64,000 nucleotides of DNA from VXPQ01 sp964608315 (GTDB lineage: Bacteria; Bacteroidota; Rhodothermia; Rhodothermales; VXPQ01), in NCBI GenBank assembly GCA_964608315.1, contig CAZSNF010000013.1, positions 1 to 64,000 on the forward strand, read 5' to 3'. Below, in pieces: positions 18,017 to 27,453 of this stretch; within the stretch, counting starts at the first letter, position 1, and every line of letters begins with the position of its first letter. The translations under genes and the position numbers were made by a program. Under the pieces are notes generated by a model. The model ran no database searches, was not told the origin of the DNA, and saw only the letters and a list, made by a program, of their open reading frames with translations.

Positions 18017-19146
18017 ATCGTTATCCAGCGGGCCTCCTGGTGACTCTGGAGGATGGCGTCGCACAACACGATTTCCTTGTGCCCCTCCTCGAACGAAGGA
18101 TACAGCCGCTCGCCCGAACCGCCTCCTTCCACCGCCTCGTAAAACGCGCGGAAACAGTGCTTGAACGTATCCCCGAAGCCTTCGTTGTGTCCGCCCGGAT
18201 AGCTGGTAAAGCGTCCGGGGAGATCGTGCAGCAGCGCCGGATCCCGGACCAGCGCTTCGCTGGGAACATTGCGGCGCCCCACCTGAAGTTCGTTGGGAAA
18301 CTGGCTGCTCCAGGAAACCGACTGTTCCGCGCCGGAAATTTCGTACCGGAGGCAGTTCTTGTATCCCGCCGTAACCTGGGAAACCCACAGGCTGCCCCGG
18401 GCGCCCCCCTTGAAGCGGAAAAGCACGCTGCCGCAATCTTCCGTGTCGATTGCGATAGCTTCCGTATCCCCTTCGTAGGCCCCGCTGAATGTCTGGACTT
18501 CTCCCAAAGGCCGCTTGCGTACGGGATGCACGATCTTCAGGTCCGCCAGCACCGCCTCGACCTCCAGCCCTGTCATGGACGTGACGAGATCGATCCAGTG
18601 CGTACCGATGTCGGATACGGCGCGCAGTGGGCCGCCCTTGTCGGACAGTACGCGCCAGTTGTAGTCCGTATCGTACAACAGCCAGTCCTGTACGTAACTT
18701 CCCACCACCGAGTGCAGTGCGCCCAGTTCCCCGCCGGCGATCATGCTCCGGACCTGCAGGTTCATGGGATAGAACCGCTGATTGTAGCATACGCCCGCTT
18801 CCAGCCCCGATGCGCTTGCGGCCTCTACCAGCGCCGCCGATTCCCCCGCATTCATGGCGAGCGGCTTCTCGCACATCACATGCTTCCCGGCTTCGAGCGC
18901 GCGCATGGAATATTCGTAATGCAACACATTCGGCAAGGCGAGATGCACCGCCTGCACATCCGGATCGGCAAGCACTTCGTCGAGGCTTGCATAGGCCCGC
19001 GGCAAGCCCATGGCGAGGCGGGCCTGTTCGGAGCGTTCCGGGCTGCTCCCGAGAATGCCCGTCACATGAACATTTTCCAGCCGCCGGAGGGCCTCGACAT
19101 GTACGGGGCCGATGAATCCGGAGCCGGCTACGGCTACTCCAGTCAT
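18013..19146 (-). CDS. Gfo/Idh/MocA family oxidoreductase (cytoplasmic)
   Basis: A 377-residue NAD(P)-dependent sugar or inositol dehydrogenase. The Rossmann motif is VAVAGSGFIGPVHVEAL and the catalytic lysine motif is CEKPLAMNAGES, in the usual EKP context. No signal peptide. Family members oxidise a sugar carbon (often C3) or a pyranose alcohol. It is the middle gene of an operon: aldo/keto reductase 5 bases upstream and sugar isomerase overlapping by 4 bases downstream. The combination suggests oxidation of a sugar followed by isomerisation of the keto product. Confidence 0.92.
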   Translation of the reverse strand: MTGVAVAGSGFIGPVHVEALRRLENVHVTGILGSSPERSEQARLAMGLPRAYASLDEVLADPDVQAVHLALPNVLHYEYSMRALEAGKHVMCEKPLAMNAGESAALVEAASASGLEAGVCYNQRFYPMNLQVRSMIAGGELGALHSVVGSYVQDWLLYDTDYNWRVLSDKGGPLRAVSDIGTHWIDLVTSMTGLEVEAVLADLKIVHPVRKRPLGEVQTFSGAYEGDTEAIAIDTEDCGSVLFRFKGGARGSLWVSQVTAGYKNCLRYEISGAEQSVSWSSQFPNELQVGRRNVPSEALVRDPALLHDLPGRFTSYPGGHNEGFGDTFKHCFRAFYEAVEGGGSGERLYPSFEEGHKEIVLCDAILQSHQEARWITI

Positions 19147-19151
19147 AGCGC

Positions 19152-20114
19152 TTACCTCAACCAGGCTTTTTTGACGTCGGGATTGCCGGCCGTGTTCAGC
19201 ATATCCATCTGATCGTCGGACAACTGCACGTCCACGGCGCCCAGATTTTCCTCCAGTTGCTCGACCCGGCTGCCGCCGAAGAGCGGGAGGATTTCGTTTC
19301 GGAGCATCCAGGCGATAAGCACCTGATTCGGAGTGGCGTCCACTTCCGCGGCGACGCTCCGGAGCGCGGCAAGGCGCTCGTCCGATTCCGGCCCGGCAAA
19401 CTGTGCGGGCGCCGGCCGGTCATCCCGCGTGTAGGCCCCCTGTAACAGCACGGAATACCCGATGAGCGTAATCCCGTGGTGGCGGCAATACCGCTTCATG
19501 TCTTCGGTTACGAAGATTTGCGGCCCGAAATCGGCGCCGTGGCGAGGACGCAGATAGGTAAATCGCTGCTCCACGGCCTGATACGGCGTCCAGCCCCGTT
19601 CCTCGGCCAGTTTGCCCGCCTCGGCAATGCGCCAGAGCCACACGTTGCTCGCGCCGATCGCGCGCACCTTGCCCTTCCGGATCAGCCGGTGGAACGCCTC
19701 CATGGTTTCTTCCATTGGCGTATCGAAATCGTCCCGGTGGGCGTAATAGACGTCGATATAATCGGTCTGGAGACGGGCAAGGCTTTTCTCGCATTCCCGC
19801 TCGATTTCGTCGGCGGAAAGGCCGCCGTCGCTTCCGGGATAATCGAATCCCAGTTTGGAGGATATCTGAATCTTGTCGCGGACGCCGCGCTCCTTCATCC
19901 ATTGGCCGATCATTGTTTCACTCTCGCCTCCGGAGCAGCCTTCAACCCAGCTCGAATAGAAATTGGCTGTGTCGAGAAACGTGCCGCCCCGGTCGTAGAA
20001 CAGGTCGAACAAGGTAAAGGATGTTTCGCGGTCGATGCGACTGCCGATCAGGTCCGTCCCGTAGGACAGTGCGGACACTTCCACATCGCTATGACCGAGT
20101 TTCCAGGTTTTCAT
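19152..20114 (-). CDS. Aldo/keto reductase
   Basis: A 320-residue AKR (TIM barrel). The N-terminal WKLGHSDVEVSALSYGTDLIGS, the catalytic segments GTFLDTANFYSSW (D, Y) and DVYYAHRDDFDTPMEE, and the C-terminal cofactor segment ILPLFGGSRVEQLEENL are intact. It reduces an aldehyde or ketone with NADPH, or runs in reverse, in the cytoplasm. It is the first gene of the three-gene sugar operon (AKR, Gfo/Idh, isomerase). The promoter should lie in the 128 bases before the complete dispersed repeat at 20243. Confidence 0.92.
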   Translation of the reverse strand: MKTWKLGHSDVEVSALSYGTDLIGSRIDRETSFTLFDLFYDRGGTFLDTANFYSSWVEGCSGGESETMIGQWMKERGVRDKIQISSKLGFDYPGSDGGLSADEIERECEKSLARLQTDYIDVYYAHRDDFDTPMEETMEAFHRLIRKGKVRAIGASNVWLWRIAEAGKLAEERGWTPYQAVEQRFTYLRPRHGADFGPQIFVTEDMKRYCRHHGITLIGYSVLLQGAYTRDDRPAPAQFAGPESDERLAALRSVAAEVDATPNQVLIAWMLRNEILPLFGGSRVEQLEENLGAVDVQLSDDQMDMLNTAGNPDVKKAWLR

Positions 20115-20242
20115 GAGGATGGTGCAGGGATGGCTATTTGTGAAAAAGAACGAACATCTTGGAATGTACAGGCGGTCGAGCCTGTGTCAAATCGAATGGG
20201 GCATAAGGCGTCAGGGTATCGCGGGACACGCGCAAACGCACA

Positions 20243-20498
20243 AGGATACTCTGATTAATTCTGCAAAGTTCAGAGGCTGCGAGGGGCGCCCTGGCAAGGA
20301 ATGACGAAGCAGCGTGGCAGGTCCCACGTAATGAGGAATGACACAGCCAGAGCGTTCCTCGCAGCCTCCCGAAGGGCGCTTTGCGTCCGCCATGTCTCGA
20401 GTCCGCAGCGTTTTTCGCTGATTTCAATGACGCTATCATGATGTCCTTTATGCACGAACGCGAAGCGCTGATCGAAGTAGAATTGATCAGAGTATCCT
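20243..20498 (+). mobile_element. Full-length dispersed palindromic element
   Basis: A complete 256-bp copy. Both ends carry the variant AATTCT inside the terminal repeat (elsewhere AAATCT), and CA flanks each side. Hairpin 2 is present with one mismatch in the 11-bp arms. Its right end overlaps the TGA stop of the ThuA-dehydrogenase gene by one base and its left end lies upstream of the aldo/keto reductase. Confidence 0.8.
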
Positions 20499-23400
20499 CA
20501 ATACAATATGGATATCCCGACTCCCGGACGGGTAGTGGCGCCGGGCCCTTCGAACTCGATCCGGTCGAACCGGGCTACCGTGCCCCGCTCGGGCCCCTCG
20601 AACACGACATACAGATCATGCGCTCCTTCCGGGGCTTCGATCGGAAGGGCGTAAGGCGTCCAGTGAATGATGGGCGGCCCGTCCTCGCGCTCCTCGATAA
20701 GGGATTCTTCGGGCGGCGCAATAGCCGTTTCCGCCAGAATCGGCCCGTCGGCGGCGTCCAGTCTCACCTGTACGGCCCCCTCCGCTTCAGGCACAAGATA
20801 CAATGCAAGCGCATCGACGCCGTGCAGATTCACGGTGGAAAACGACACATACTCCGCATTTTCCAACTCGACATACACCTCGGTCTCGTCCGGGAATTGG
20901 GGGCGCTGGCGATTGCCCGTGATGACCAGATTGTCTCCTTCGCCCATTGAGCGGTTTTCCGCCTGCACCACATTCGGGTACAGGATCGCCTCGTCCGACG
21001 ACGTAAGCGCGGGCGCACCCGAGTCCGTGTAGCTCGCCACCAGGCGTACGTACCGGTCGATGATGTACGGCCCGTTGCCGGGATCGGGCACTACGTTGAA
21101 CGCGCCGGTATTACCCCGGTGCATGTGCAACGGACGTTCATGGGTGTCATGTCCAAGAAAGGGTTGCAGGGTAACGCGCGCACCCGGGCTGGCCAATATG
21201 CCTTCCTCCGCGTCAAACACCCGCACTTCATAGGGCACCGACGTATTCATGGGCACAATCCCCCCGAAGGGCGGCCATGCGATGGACACTTCGGGCGCCG
21301 TGTTGCCGGCGGTAACCGTTATTTCCGTTTCCGAAACCATGCCTTCGGCGTCTGTCACCGCGAGGCGGGCCGTATGCGTTCCGGGCTCGGCGTAGATATG
21401 CCCGGCAGTCGGCGTTTCGGCGTCCGCAACGCCGTCTCCGTTGAAATCCCAGGAAAAATGCAGCTCGCCCCCGTTACGGGATGCGGAAGCCGACCCGTCG
21501 AAAGCCACGGCAAGCGGCGCCGGACCTGACAAGGGTTCTGCGATCGCAAGGGCTTCCGGCGGACGTTTTTCATTTCCGTAATAATCAATGCGGACCAATT
21601 GTCCGTCGCGATTATGCCCCCAGAATTCCTGCCCCCACTCCAGCACGTACAACGTCTGGTCCGGCCCCAGCGCAATATCGACCGGGCGGGTATACGGAAT
21701 TTCAGGAGTAAACATCGTGATCTCCATGGCGTCCCCGTGCTCGTCGTTGAGCGCTTCCTGAATCCAGTTGCGCGCCCATTCAAACAGGATCACCTTGCCG
21801 TCATAGTATTCGGGAAGCGCATGGGCCCCCGCTATCTCCGGATCGTAACGATAAACGAATCCGGGGGCCGCGGACATGCCTCCCAGGCCCATTTCGGGAA
21901 ATTCCTCCGACGGACCATAGCTGTAGTATATCCAGGCCGGTTGCGCAGGGGGAAGTTCGCGCAATCCCGTGTTGTTCGGAGAATCGTTGATCGGATTTTC
22001 CGGGTCGTACCAGTCGCCGTATTCCTCCGTCTCGAAATTCAGATCGCGGTACGGCGCGTTCGGCCCGACGAAATAGGGCCAGCCGAAGAATCCGGGCGTC
22101 TTCGCCTGTCCGAATTCCTCCATTCCCTGCGGCAATTTGTCTTCGACATACTGATTCCCCGGCCCCACATCGCCCCAGTAGAGCCAACCTGTTTCCGTAT
22201 CTACCGTATAGCGCCACGGATTTCTGTGCCCCATCGTGTAGATTTCCGGTCGGGTGAGCGGATCGTCGTCCTCGAACAGGTTGCCTTCAGGAATTGTGTA
22301 CGAGCCGTCCGGTTGCGGACGAATGCGCAAGATTTTCCCGCGCAGGTCGTTCGTGTTGGCCGTAGTCCGTTGCGCATCGTAGAGCGCGCGGCCCGGACGT
22401 TCATCGGTGCGCGGGGCGCTCCCTCCCGTGTTGTCCCCCGTGGACAACCACAGGTTGCCGTCCTTGTCGAAATGGAGTTCTCCGGCGCTATGGCAGCAAA
22501 GGTCGCGCTGCATGAACACCTCCAGCACAATGACCTCGCTGCCCATATCCAGCCGATTTCCCCGCATGGTGAAGCGAGACAGCCGATTCGGATCCTGACT
22601 GAGCGGCATGTAATAGAAATAGACCCAGTTGTTTTCCTCGAAATCCGGGTCGAGCGCAATGCCCAGCAAGCCGTCCTCGATCTTCATGGAAGTGGGAATC
22701 CAGCCCGCCATGACCGTCGCCTCGATAACCGGGTCCCATATCTTGACCGCTCCATCCCGTTCGATCCAGAACACGCGCCCATCCGGCGCCACCTCGAGTT
22801 GCATGGGGTACGTCGTGTCGTCGTCGAGCACGACCTCCTCGTAGGATCCTGTCAGCGTAGGGCCGACATCCCCATCCACGCGGCCCGCCGCCCACAGAAT
22901 AGCCTGGAGCAAGTGCTCGCGGAAGAGCGGCTCCTCGTAGCTTTCCGAAGTATGGCCGCCGCCGGTGTAAAAAGCCCGCCCCCCGTCGAATTCGTGCGCC
23001 CATGCGATGGGATGATCGTCGCCCATCTTGCCGCCCTCGTAACTCTTTTCCACAAGCGTAGCCAACACATGCGCCTGACCGCGCGGATTCGCCTTGTAAT
23101 CGTACCACTCGTCCGTGCGGGTCCAGCGCGCCGGCAGGTGCGCCGTGGCGGGAAAAGCCCGGTCGAGGACGGCGATATCGGCTTCCTGGATATGCGGATG
23201 GCTCTCGAAATACGCCCCCGCCAACTGGCCGTACCAGTCCCATTCGTACTCGGTGTCCGCCGCGGCATGCACGCCGACATACCCGCCGCCTTCCTGGATG
23301 TACCGCTCGAAGGCCGCCTGCTGCTCGTCATTCAGCACATCGCCTGTCGTGTTCAGGAACACTACTGCGCCATAATCGGCCAGATCCGGCCAGGCGAACG

Positions 23401-23689
23401 CCGTACTGTCTTCCGTGTGCGTGACCGAGAACCCGTGCTCATCGCCGATCTCCCGGAGCGCCTGGGCGCCGTCTTCGATAGAACTGTGACGAAATCCCGC
23501 CGTTTTGCTGAAAACAAGGACGGACAGATCACCCGTGTCCTGCGCCACAGCCTCGTCCTGTGCGTTGCCCTGATCCTGTGCAGCGGCCGGTTTTTCGACA
23601 AAGACTTGCCCTGTCAGAAGAAGACCTGTGAGAAGAAAGAGTATGGGCAGGCGGAGGACCTGCCCTTGCCGTATTGGTTCTTCGTTCAT
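20498..23689 (-). CDS. Exported ThuA / sugar dehydrogenase / PKD / CBM6-like multidomain protein
   Basis: A 1063-residue exported protein with an N-terminal hydrophobic signal (LPILFLLTGLLLTGQVF). Domains in order: ThuA-like (about 50-270, VLVFSKTAGFRHSSIEDG to WAHEFDGGRAFYTGGGHTSESY), glucose/sorbosone dehydrogenase beta propeller (about 290-690, with CCHSAGELHFDKDGNLWLSTGDN), a PKD domain (about 715-780, FSWDFNGDG) and a C-terminal CBM6-like region (about 900-1060). ThuA relatives handle 3-ketotrehalose, and the propeller dehydrogenases use PQQ. The fusion suggests one exported protein acting on an oxidised disaccharide. The TGA stop overlaps a dispersed repeat. Confidence 0.9.
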   Translation of the reverse strand: MNEEPIRQGQVLRLPILFLLTGLLLTGQVFVEKPAAAQDQGNAQDEAVAQDTGDLSVLVFSKTAGFRHSSIEDGAQALREIGDEHGFSVTHTEDSTAFAWPDLADYGAVVFLNTTGDVLNDEQQAAFERYIQEGGGYVGVHAAADTEYEWDWYGQLAGAYFESHPHIQEADIAVLDRAFPATAHLPARWTRTDEWYDYKANPRGQAHVLATLVEKSYEGGKMGDDHPIAWAHEFDGGRAFYTGGGHTSESYEEPLFREHLLQAILWAAGRVDGDVGPTLTGSYEEVVLDDDTTYPMQLEVAPDGRVFWIERDGAVKIWDPVIEATVMAGWIPTSMKIEDGLLGIALDPDFEENNWVYFYYMPLSQDPNRLSRFTMRGNRLDMGSEVIVLEVFMQRDLCCHSAGELHFDKDGNLWLSTGDNTGGSAPRTDERPGRALYDAQRTTANTNDLRGKILRIRPQPDGSYTIPEGNLFEDDDPLTRPEIYTMGHRNPWRYTVDTETGWLYWGDVGPGNQYVEDKLPQGMEEFGQAKTPGFFGWPYFVGPNAPYRDLNFETEEYGDWYDPENPINDSPNNTGLRELPPAQPAWIYYSYGPSEEFPEMGLGGMSAAPGFVYRYDPEIAGAHALPEYYDGKVILFEWARNWIQEALNDEHGDAMEITMFTPEIPYTRPVDIALGPDQTLYVLEWGQEFWGHNRDGQLVRIDYYGNEKRPPEALAIAEPLSGPAPLAVAFDGSASASRNGGELHFSWDFNGDGVADAETPTAGHIYAEPGTHTARLAVTDAEGMVSETEITVTAGNTAPEVSIAWPPFGGIVPMNTSVPYEVRVFDAEEGILASPGARVTLQPFLGHDTHERPLHMHRGNTGAFNVVPDPGNGPYIIDRYVRLVASYTDSGAPALTSSDEAILYPNVVQAENRSMGEGDNLVITGNRQRPQFPDETEVYVELENAEYVSFSTVNLHGVDALALYLVPEAEGAVQVRLDAADGPILAETAIAPPEESLIEEREDGPPIIHWTPYALPIEAPEGAHDLYVVFEGPERGTVARFDRIEFEGPGATTRPGVGISILY

Positions 23690-23691
23690 CG

Positions 23692-23744
23692 TATATGGTC
23701 TATTATGGTCTATTATGGTCTATTATGGTCTATAATCGGATCAG
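23692..23744 (+). repeat. 10-bp tandem repeat upstream of the ThuA-dehydrogenase gene
   Basis: TATTATGGTC occurs three times in a row with diverged units on both sides, just before the start codon of the ThuA-dehydrogenase gene. A 10-bp unit is about one turn of the double helix, and the unit contains TATTAT-like sequence that could serve as part of a promoter. Copy number change would move promoter elements by whole turns. Confidence 0.8.
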
Positions 23745-23797
23745 GAAATTCAGACGCACCGGCGCGCCGGGATCAGTCCAGACTGTACGCGCCCGCC

Positions 23798-26488
23798 TTA
23801 CCGGTACGCCGGGTTCAGCGCGCGCTTGAGCGACGAAGCATCGTCGAGGCGCATGATACGCACATGGCGGTACCAGACCGGGCGGCCGTGATCCTGCAAG
23901 CCGATACGGCCTTCCTTCGCAAAGTCCCGGATGGCGCGGGTGAACTTGTTCCTCGCGCCGTTCGGGTTCATGTGCGCCGTGGTCCACTGGTCCAGATCCG
24001 CCTGGGCGACGCGCACGCCGTTCAATTCGGTGACAATCTGGTTGTCAAAGGCGAAAACGCGCAGCCAGTTCCATTCGCCCGGCGGGTGCACGGGATTGGT
24101 ATCCGGCTTGACCAGATCGTAGAGCGTACCGGTCGTGCTCCCCTGACTCTTCGGCCTGCCATAGGAATTATTCACCTGCACCTCGAATCCCGTGAATACC
24201 GGGTCGGCGATATCTTCCGTACGGATGAAAATACCGCTGTTCGAATTCTCGACCGTCTTGAACTCGACCTCCAGCACGAAATCCCCGTAGGCGTCCTTCG
24301 CCCAGAGGTAGTGTTCGTTCGGCATGGAATTATCGAACTCGCGGTCGAGCAGGATCATGCCGTCCCGGACCACCCAGGAATGGCCTTCGCCGGCAACCCA
24401 GTTCTCCATGTCCTCCTCGCGACCGTCGAACAGGATTTCCCAGCCTTCCGGGTAGTCCATACGGGCAAGGTCCTCCCGCTGCTCGTCGTCGATCGGGTCG
24501 ATCCAGATGTTGCGGAACTCGATTATGCTGGAGGTCGGATCCATTTCGCCCGTCTCCTCGATCATGCCCCCGTGATGCTGGAGTCCGATGGGACCGCATT
24601 CGGGAATGCCGGGAACGAGCGCATTATGGATGACCTCTTCCCCGTTCAGGCGCACCGTAACCCGGTCGCCGATCATCCGTATATCGAATTCGTTCCACTC
24701 CCCGACCGGGTGATCCATCCGTTTGGACGGGACCGCCGACGCCCGCACTTCCGGCGCATTGTCCTCGTTCGTGCGCACCCCCCAGAGCTCGCCGGAGCCG
24801 ACGCCCCAGTTCCATATATTCGCCTGGTCATACGATCCGCGCAGGAGAATGCCCGAATCCGAGTTCGGCGTGGGCGTGGTGACGACGTTCCCGTCGTCGT
24901 CCGTTTCGTACGTGCCGTCCGGGAGAATATTCGGCATGTCATAGATACCCGAAGCCTCGGGGAAGCGCCACTCCACATGCAGGTTGTAATCGCAGTACTC
25001 CTCCTCCGTGAAGAGATGCTTCACCTCCGCCTCCGAGAGCGCGTCGTACTTGATCATGAAGTCCTCGACCTTCCAGTGCCCGCCGTCGCCTTCCGGAACG
25101 ACCCAGCCGCTGAAATCCCTGCCGTTGAACAACGTGCCGTACTCGCCCCAGGCGCGCCAGGTCTCGTACTCGTCGTATGTGGGCAGGCGGTACGCGTCGC
25201 CCGGCGTAGGCGGAGCGCCTTCGTTGTAGAAGATATACAGGCCCGCCTTGCTCGGATTCACGACATCGTTGCGCCCATCGCCGTTCATGTCCGCCACATG
25301 CACGTTCATCCCCATGCCGAACGCATAATTCGGCGACGGATTCAGGCTCGCTTCATACCCGTACCGGGGCAAGTGATTGTAGAACAGAATGTGCCGTATC
25401 GGATCGCCGCCGTTCAGATCGTACCAGAAACCGAATAGCGGCTCGAAAGCGCCGATATCCCTCCCGTAGTGCGCCATCAGCCGGCGCCCCGTCACCAGGT
25501 CGTCCTTGCCGTCGCCGTTCAGGTCGCCCAGCGTCATCGTATGAAACTGGGTATATTCGCTTTCGAGCCAGTGTTCCTCGAACGACCGTTCGCCGTCCTC
25601 CATCTTCTGTTCATACCAGGCAAGCCCGTACGCATGCGCGGACCCAATGATCACATCGTTCAGACCGTCCTCGTTCACGTCATGCACCAGAATCGGATGG
25701 GAGGCCGCGCTGGCGATCCGCTCCTTGAGCGATTCGAATTTCCAGTCGTCGTGGTAGGCCCACATCCCTTTTGCCGCTTCGCCGCCCGGGTTTTCATACC
25801 ATCCCAGCGGCGTCACAATGTCCGGATCGCCGTCCATGTCGATGTCCCCCAGGCCGTTCCCGTGCATATCCACGTCGTACCCCACCACATGCTCGATGAA
25901 ATACGGGTGCTCGTCGATATACTCCAGCCACGTCATCCCCTGATCCTCGTAGAGCGCCCAGTGATTCACCAGGATGTCGTCGTCGCCGTCGCCGTCGATG
26001 TCATGGTGCCCCTCGACGCCCTCCATATTGAACGCCTGATGCACCTTGTGCGAGGCCCACGTATCCACCTTGTTGCAGGGGTTCTCGTACCAGTAGGCGC
26101 CCTTCATGAACATCCAGCCCGAACTTACGATGTCCATGCAGCCGTCGCGGTTCACATCCATGGGGAACTCGGCGTTGTTCTCCGTTTCCGGGCCGTTCAC
26201 ATCTCCGCCGCTGCGGAAATTTTCGTGCTTGATCCAGAGAGGCGCCTCGTACCAGTTGCGGCCCGACACCAGGTCCAGGTCGCCGTCGTTGTCGATGTCC
26301 ACGACGCTCGCGGTCTCCGAAAACGGGCCGAACCAGTACGATCCGTTCGCCGGATCGTGCGGCGGCGCGTCCACCTTGACGGGCTGGAACAGAATAGTGG
26401 GTTCGGGCGCCTGCGCCTGCGCCTGGAGCGCAACGGGCATAAGAAGACAGGCCGCCGCAAGGAGCGACAACAAGGTCGTAATTCGCAT
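23798..26488 (-). CDS. Exported FG-GAP repeat protein with two DUF1080 domains
   Basis: An 896-residue exported protein with a signal peptide (LLSLLAAACLLMPVALQAQAQA). The first half (about 30-430) has FG-GAP/VCBS-type calcium-binding repeats such as DIDNDGDLDLVSG, DIDGDGDDDILVN and DLNGDGKDDLVTG, likely a beta propeller. Two DUF1080 (3-keto-disaccharide hydrolase / LamG-like) domains follow at about 450-660 (YGTLFNGRDFSGW) and 681-890 (GWEILFDGREEDMENW). DUF1080 proteins cleave 3-keto-glycosides or bind glycans. It lies directly upstream of the ThuA-dehydrogenase gene on the same strand. Confidence 0.9.
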   Translation of the reverse strand: MRITTLLSLLAAACLLMPVALQAQAQAPEPTILFQPVKVDAPPHDPANGSYWFGPFSETASVVDIDNDGDLDLVSGRNWYEAPLWIKHENFRSGGDVNGPETENNAEFPMDVNRDGCMDIVSSGWMFMKGAYWYENPCNKVDTWASHKVHQAFNMEGVEGHHDIDGDGDDDILVNHWALYEDQGMTWLEYIDEHPYFIEHVVGYDVDMHGNGLGDIDMDGDPDIVTPLGWYENPGGEAAKGMWAYHDDWKFESLKERIASAASHPILVHDVNEDGLNDVIIGSAHAYGLAWYEQKMEDGERSFEEHWLESEYTQFHTMTLGDLNGDGKDDLVTGRRLMAHYGRDIGAFEPLFGFWYDLNGGDPIRHILFYNHLPRYGYEASLNPSPNYAFGMGMNVHVADMNGDGRNDVVNPSKAGLYIFYNEGAPPTPGDAYRLPTYDEYETWRAWGEYGTLFNGRDFSGWVVPEGDGGHWKVEDFMIKYDALSEAEVKHLFTEEEYCDYNLHVEWRFPEASGIYDMPNILPDGTYETDDDGNVVTTPTPNSDSGILLRGSYDQANIWNWGVGSGELWGVRTNEDNAPEVRASAVPSKRMDHPVGEWNEFDIRMIGDRVTVRLNGEEVIHNALVPGIPECGPIGLQHHGGMIEETGEMDPTSSIIEFRNIWIDPIDDEQREDLARMDYPEGWEILFDGREEDMENWVAGEGHSWVVRDGMILLDREFDNSMPNEHYLWAKDAYGDFVLEVEFKTVENSNSGIFIRTEDIADPVFTGFEVQVNNSYGRPKSQGSTTGTLYDLVKPDTNPVHPPGEWNWLRVFAFDNQIVTELNGVRVAQADLDQWTTAHMNPNGARNKFTRAIRDFAKEGRIGLQDHGRPVWYRHVRIMRLDDASSLKRALNPAYR

Positions 26489-26544
26489 GATTACAGGTAG
26501 GTAAGGGGGATGAAAAACGCGAACGCAAGCGGAGCGGGCGCGAA

Positions 26545-26985
26545 CTACCCGGCCATCGTGGCGATTGCAGCTCCGGCAACCATGAGCACGGCCCCGCCCA
26601 TTTGCACAAGAGAAATCGGTTCATGGGCCGACAACCATCCGAAATGGGACATGATCAGGCCGCCGATGACCTGCCCGGCAAGCAGAATGATGAAGAAGTT
26701 TCCGGCGCCCACTTGCGGAATGGACCATGCGATGGCGAACACCAGGCAAGCGCCCATCGCGCCCGCGGTCAGGAGCAGGGGATGTACATTCTTCAGGGTT
26801 CCCAGCGCGCCTGCCTCCCAGCCGGTCAGGCCGACAATGATGGCCATAACGGCGCCAATGGTCCAGAAAACCGCATTCGCCACGCGGGGATTGGCCATGA
26901 TTTCGCCAACCCTTGCATTCATGGCAAGGTGGAGTGCGACGATGACGCCGAGCACCACCACGAATATGAAAAACGGGAGTTTCAT
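26545..26985 (-). CDS. DMT family transporter (YdcZ/DUF606-type)
   Basis: A 146-residue membrane protein from the ATG at 26985; the longer frame to 27063 adds an unlike, non-hydrophobic stretch. Five hydrophobic helices are visible (FFIFVVVLGVIVALHLAM; VFWTIGAVMAIIVGLTG; LLLTAGAMGACLVFAIAW; FFIILLAGQVIGGLIMSHF; ISLVQMGGAVLMVAGAAIATMAG). The size and pattern fit the small DMT/DUF606 group of drug-metabolite-type permeases. The substrate is unknown. It is upstream of, and on the same strand as, the FG-GAP/DUF1080 gene, so the two may be cotranscribed. Confidence 0.8.
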   Translation of the reverse strand: MKLPFFIFVVVLGVIVALHLAMNARVGEIMANPRVANAVFWTIGAVMAIIVGLTGWEAGALGTLKNVHPLLLTAGAMGACLVFAIAWSIPQVGAGNFFIILLAGQVIGGLIMSHFGWLSAHEPISLVQMGGAVLMVAGAAIATMAG

Positions 26986-27112
26986 GACGTAGATACTTTT
27001 GGTGGGTGGGGAAATACCATGCAGCGAAGCGAGGCGGGCAACGAATCGCTCCCCGAACCGCAATGCAAGTACGCACAGGAAAACAGGGTACTACACAAAA
27101 TGGACTTAATCA

Positions 27113-27237
27113 AGGATAAAACTTCTTCGATCGGCGCTTCGCATTCATGCGTACAGGACACTGTGCCCGCATCGTTGGAATCAGCGATAACGCTGCGGAT
27201 TCGGGGCATGGCGGACGCGAAACGCCCTCTGCTGCGT
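27113..27237 (-). repeat. Half copy of the dispersed repeat (hairpin-2 half)
   Basis: It begins with a decayed terminal end (AGGATAAAACTTCTTCGATC) and contains the hairpin-2 arms (GCGCTTCGCAT and ACGCGAAACGC). It stops after the outer part of hairpin 1 at CTGCTGCGTG. The remaining 200 bases up to the Gfo/Idh gene have no recognisable gene. Confidence 0.7.
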
Positions 27238-27453
27238 GAACAATGAGTGAACATGCGGGAAACGGGTCGCAATTTTGTGAACAATTCATCAAAATTTACG
27301 AAATTACAAGGATATGCGGTTTTGTAAACGCCCTTCTTAACGCCCGTGATGGATACGCAGCGGATATTAGGGATATAGCAGATACGCAGATACAGTGCGC
27401 CGACGCGTCCGCCGGGCGCGCCGCATGCATCAGTGACTTTACCAATAAGGTTC

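Noticed and set aside
18016..18874. An extended N-terminus of the sugar isomerase reading into the Gfo/Idh gene
   Set aside because: The extension lacks family similarity and the true start overlaps the Gfo/Idh stop by four bases, a normal coupling arrangement.
21599..25438. A plus-strand open frame of about 1280 codons over the ThuA and FG-GAP genes
   Set aside because: It is antisense to two genes with clear domains and shows no family motif; it is a byproduct of GC-rich coding on the other strand.
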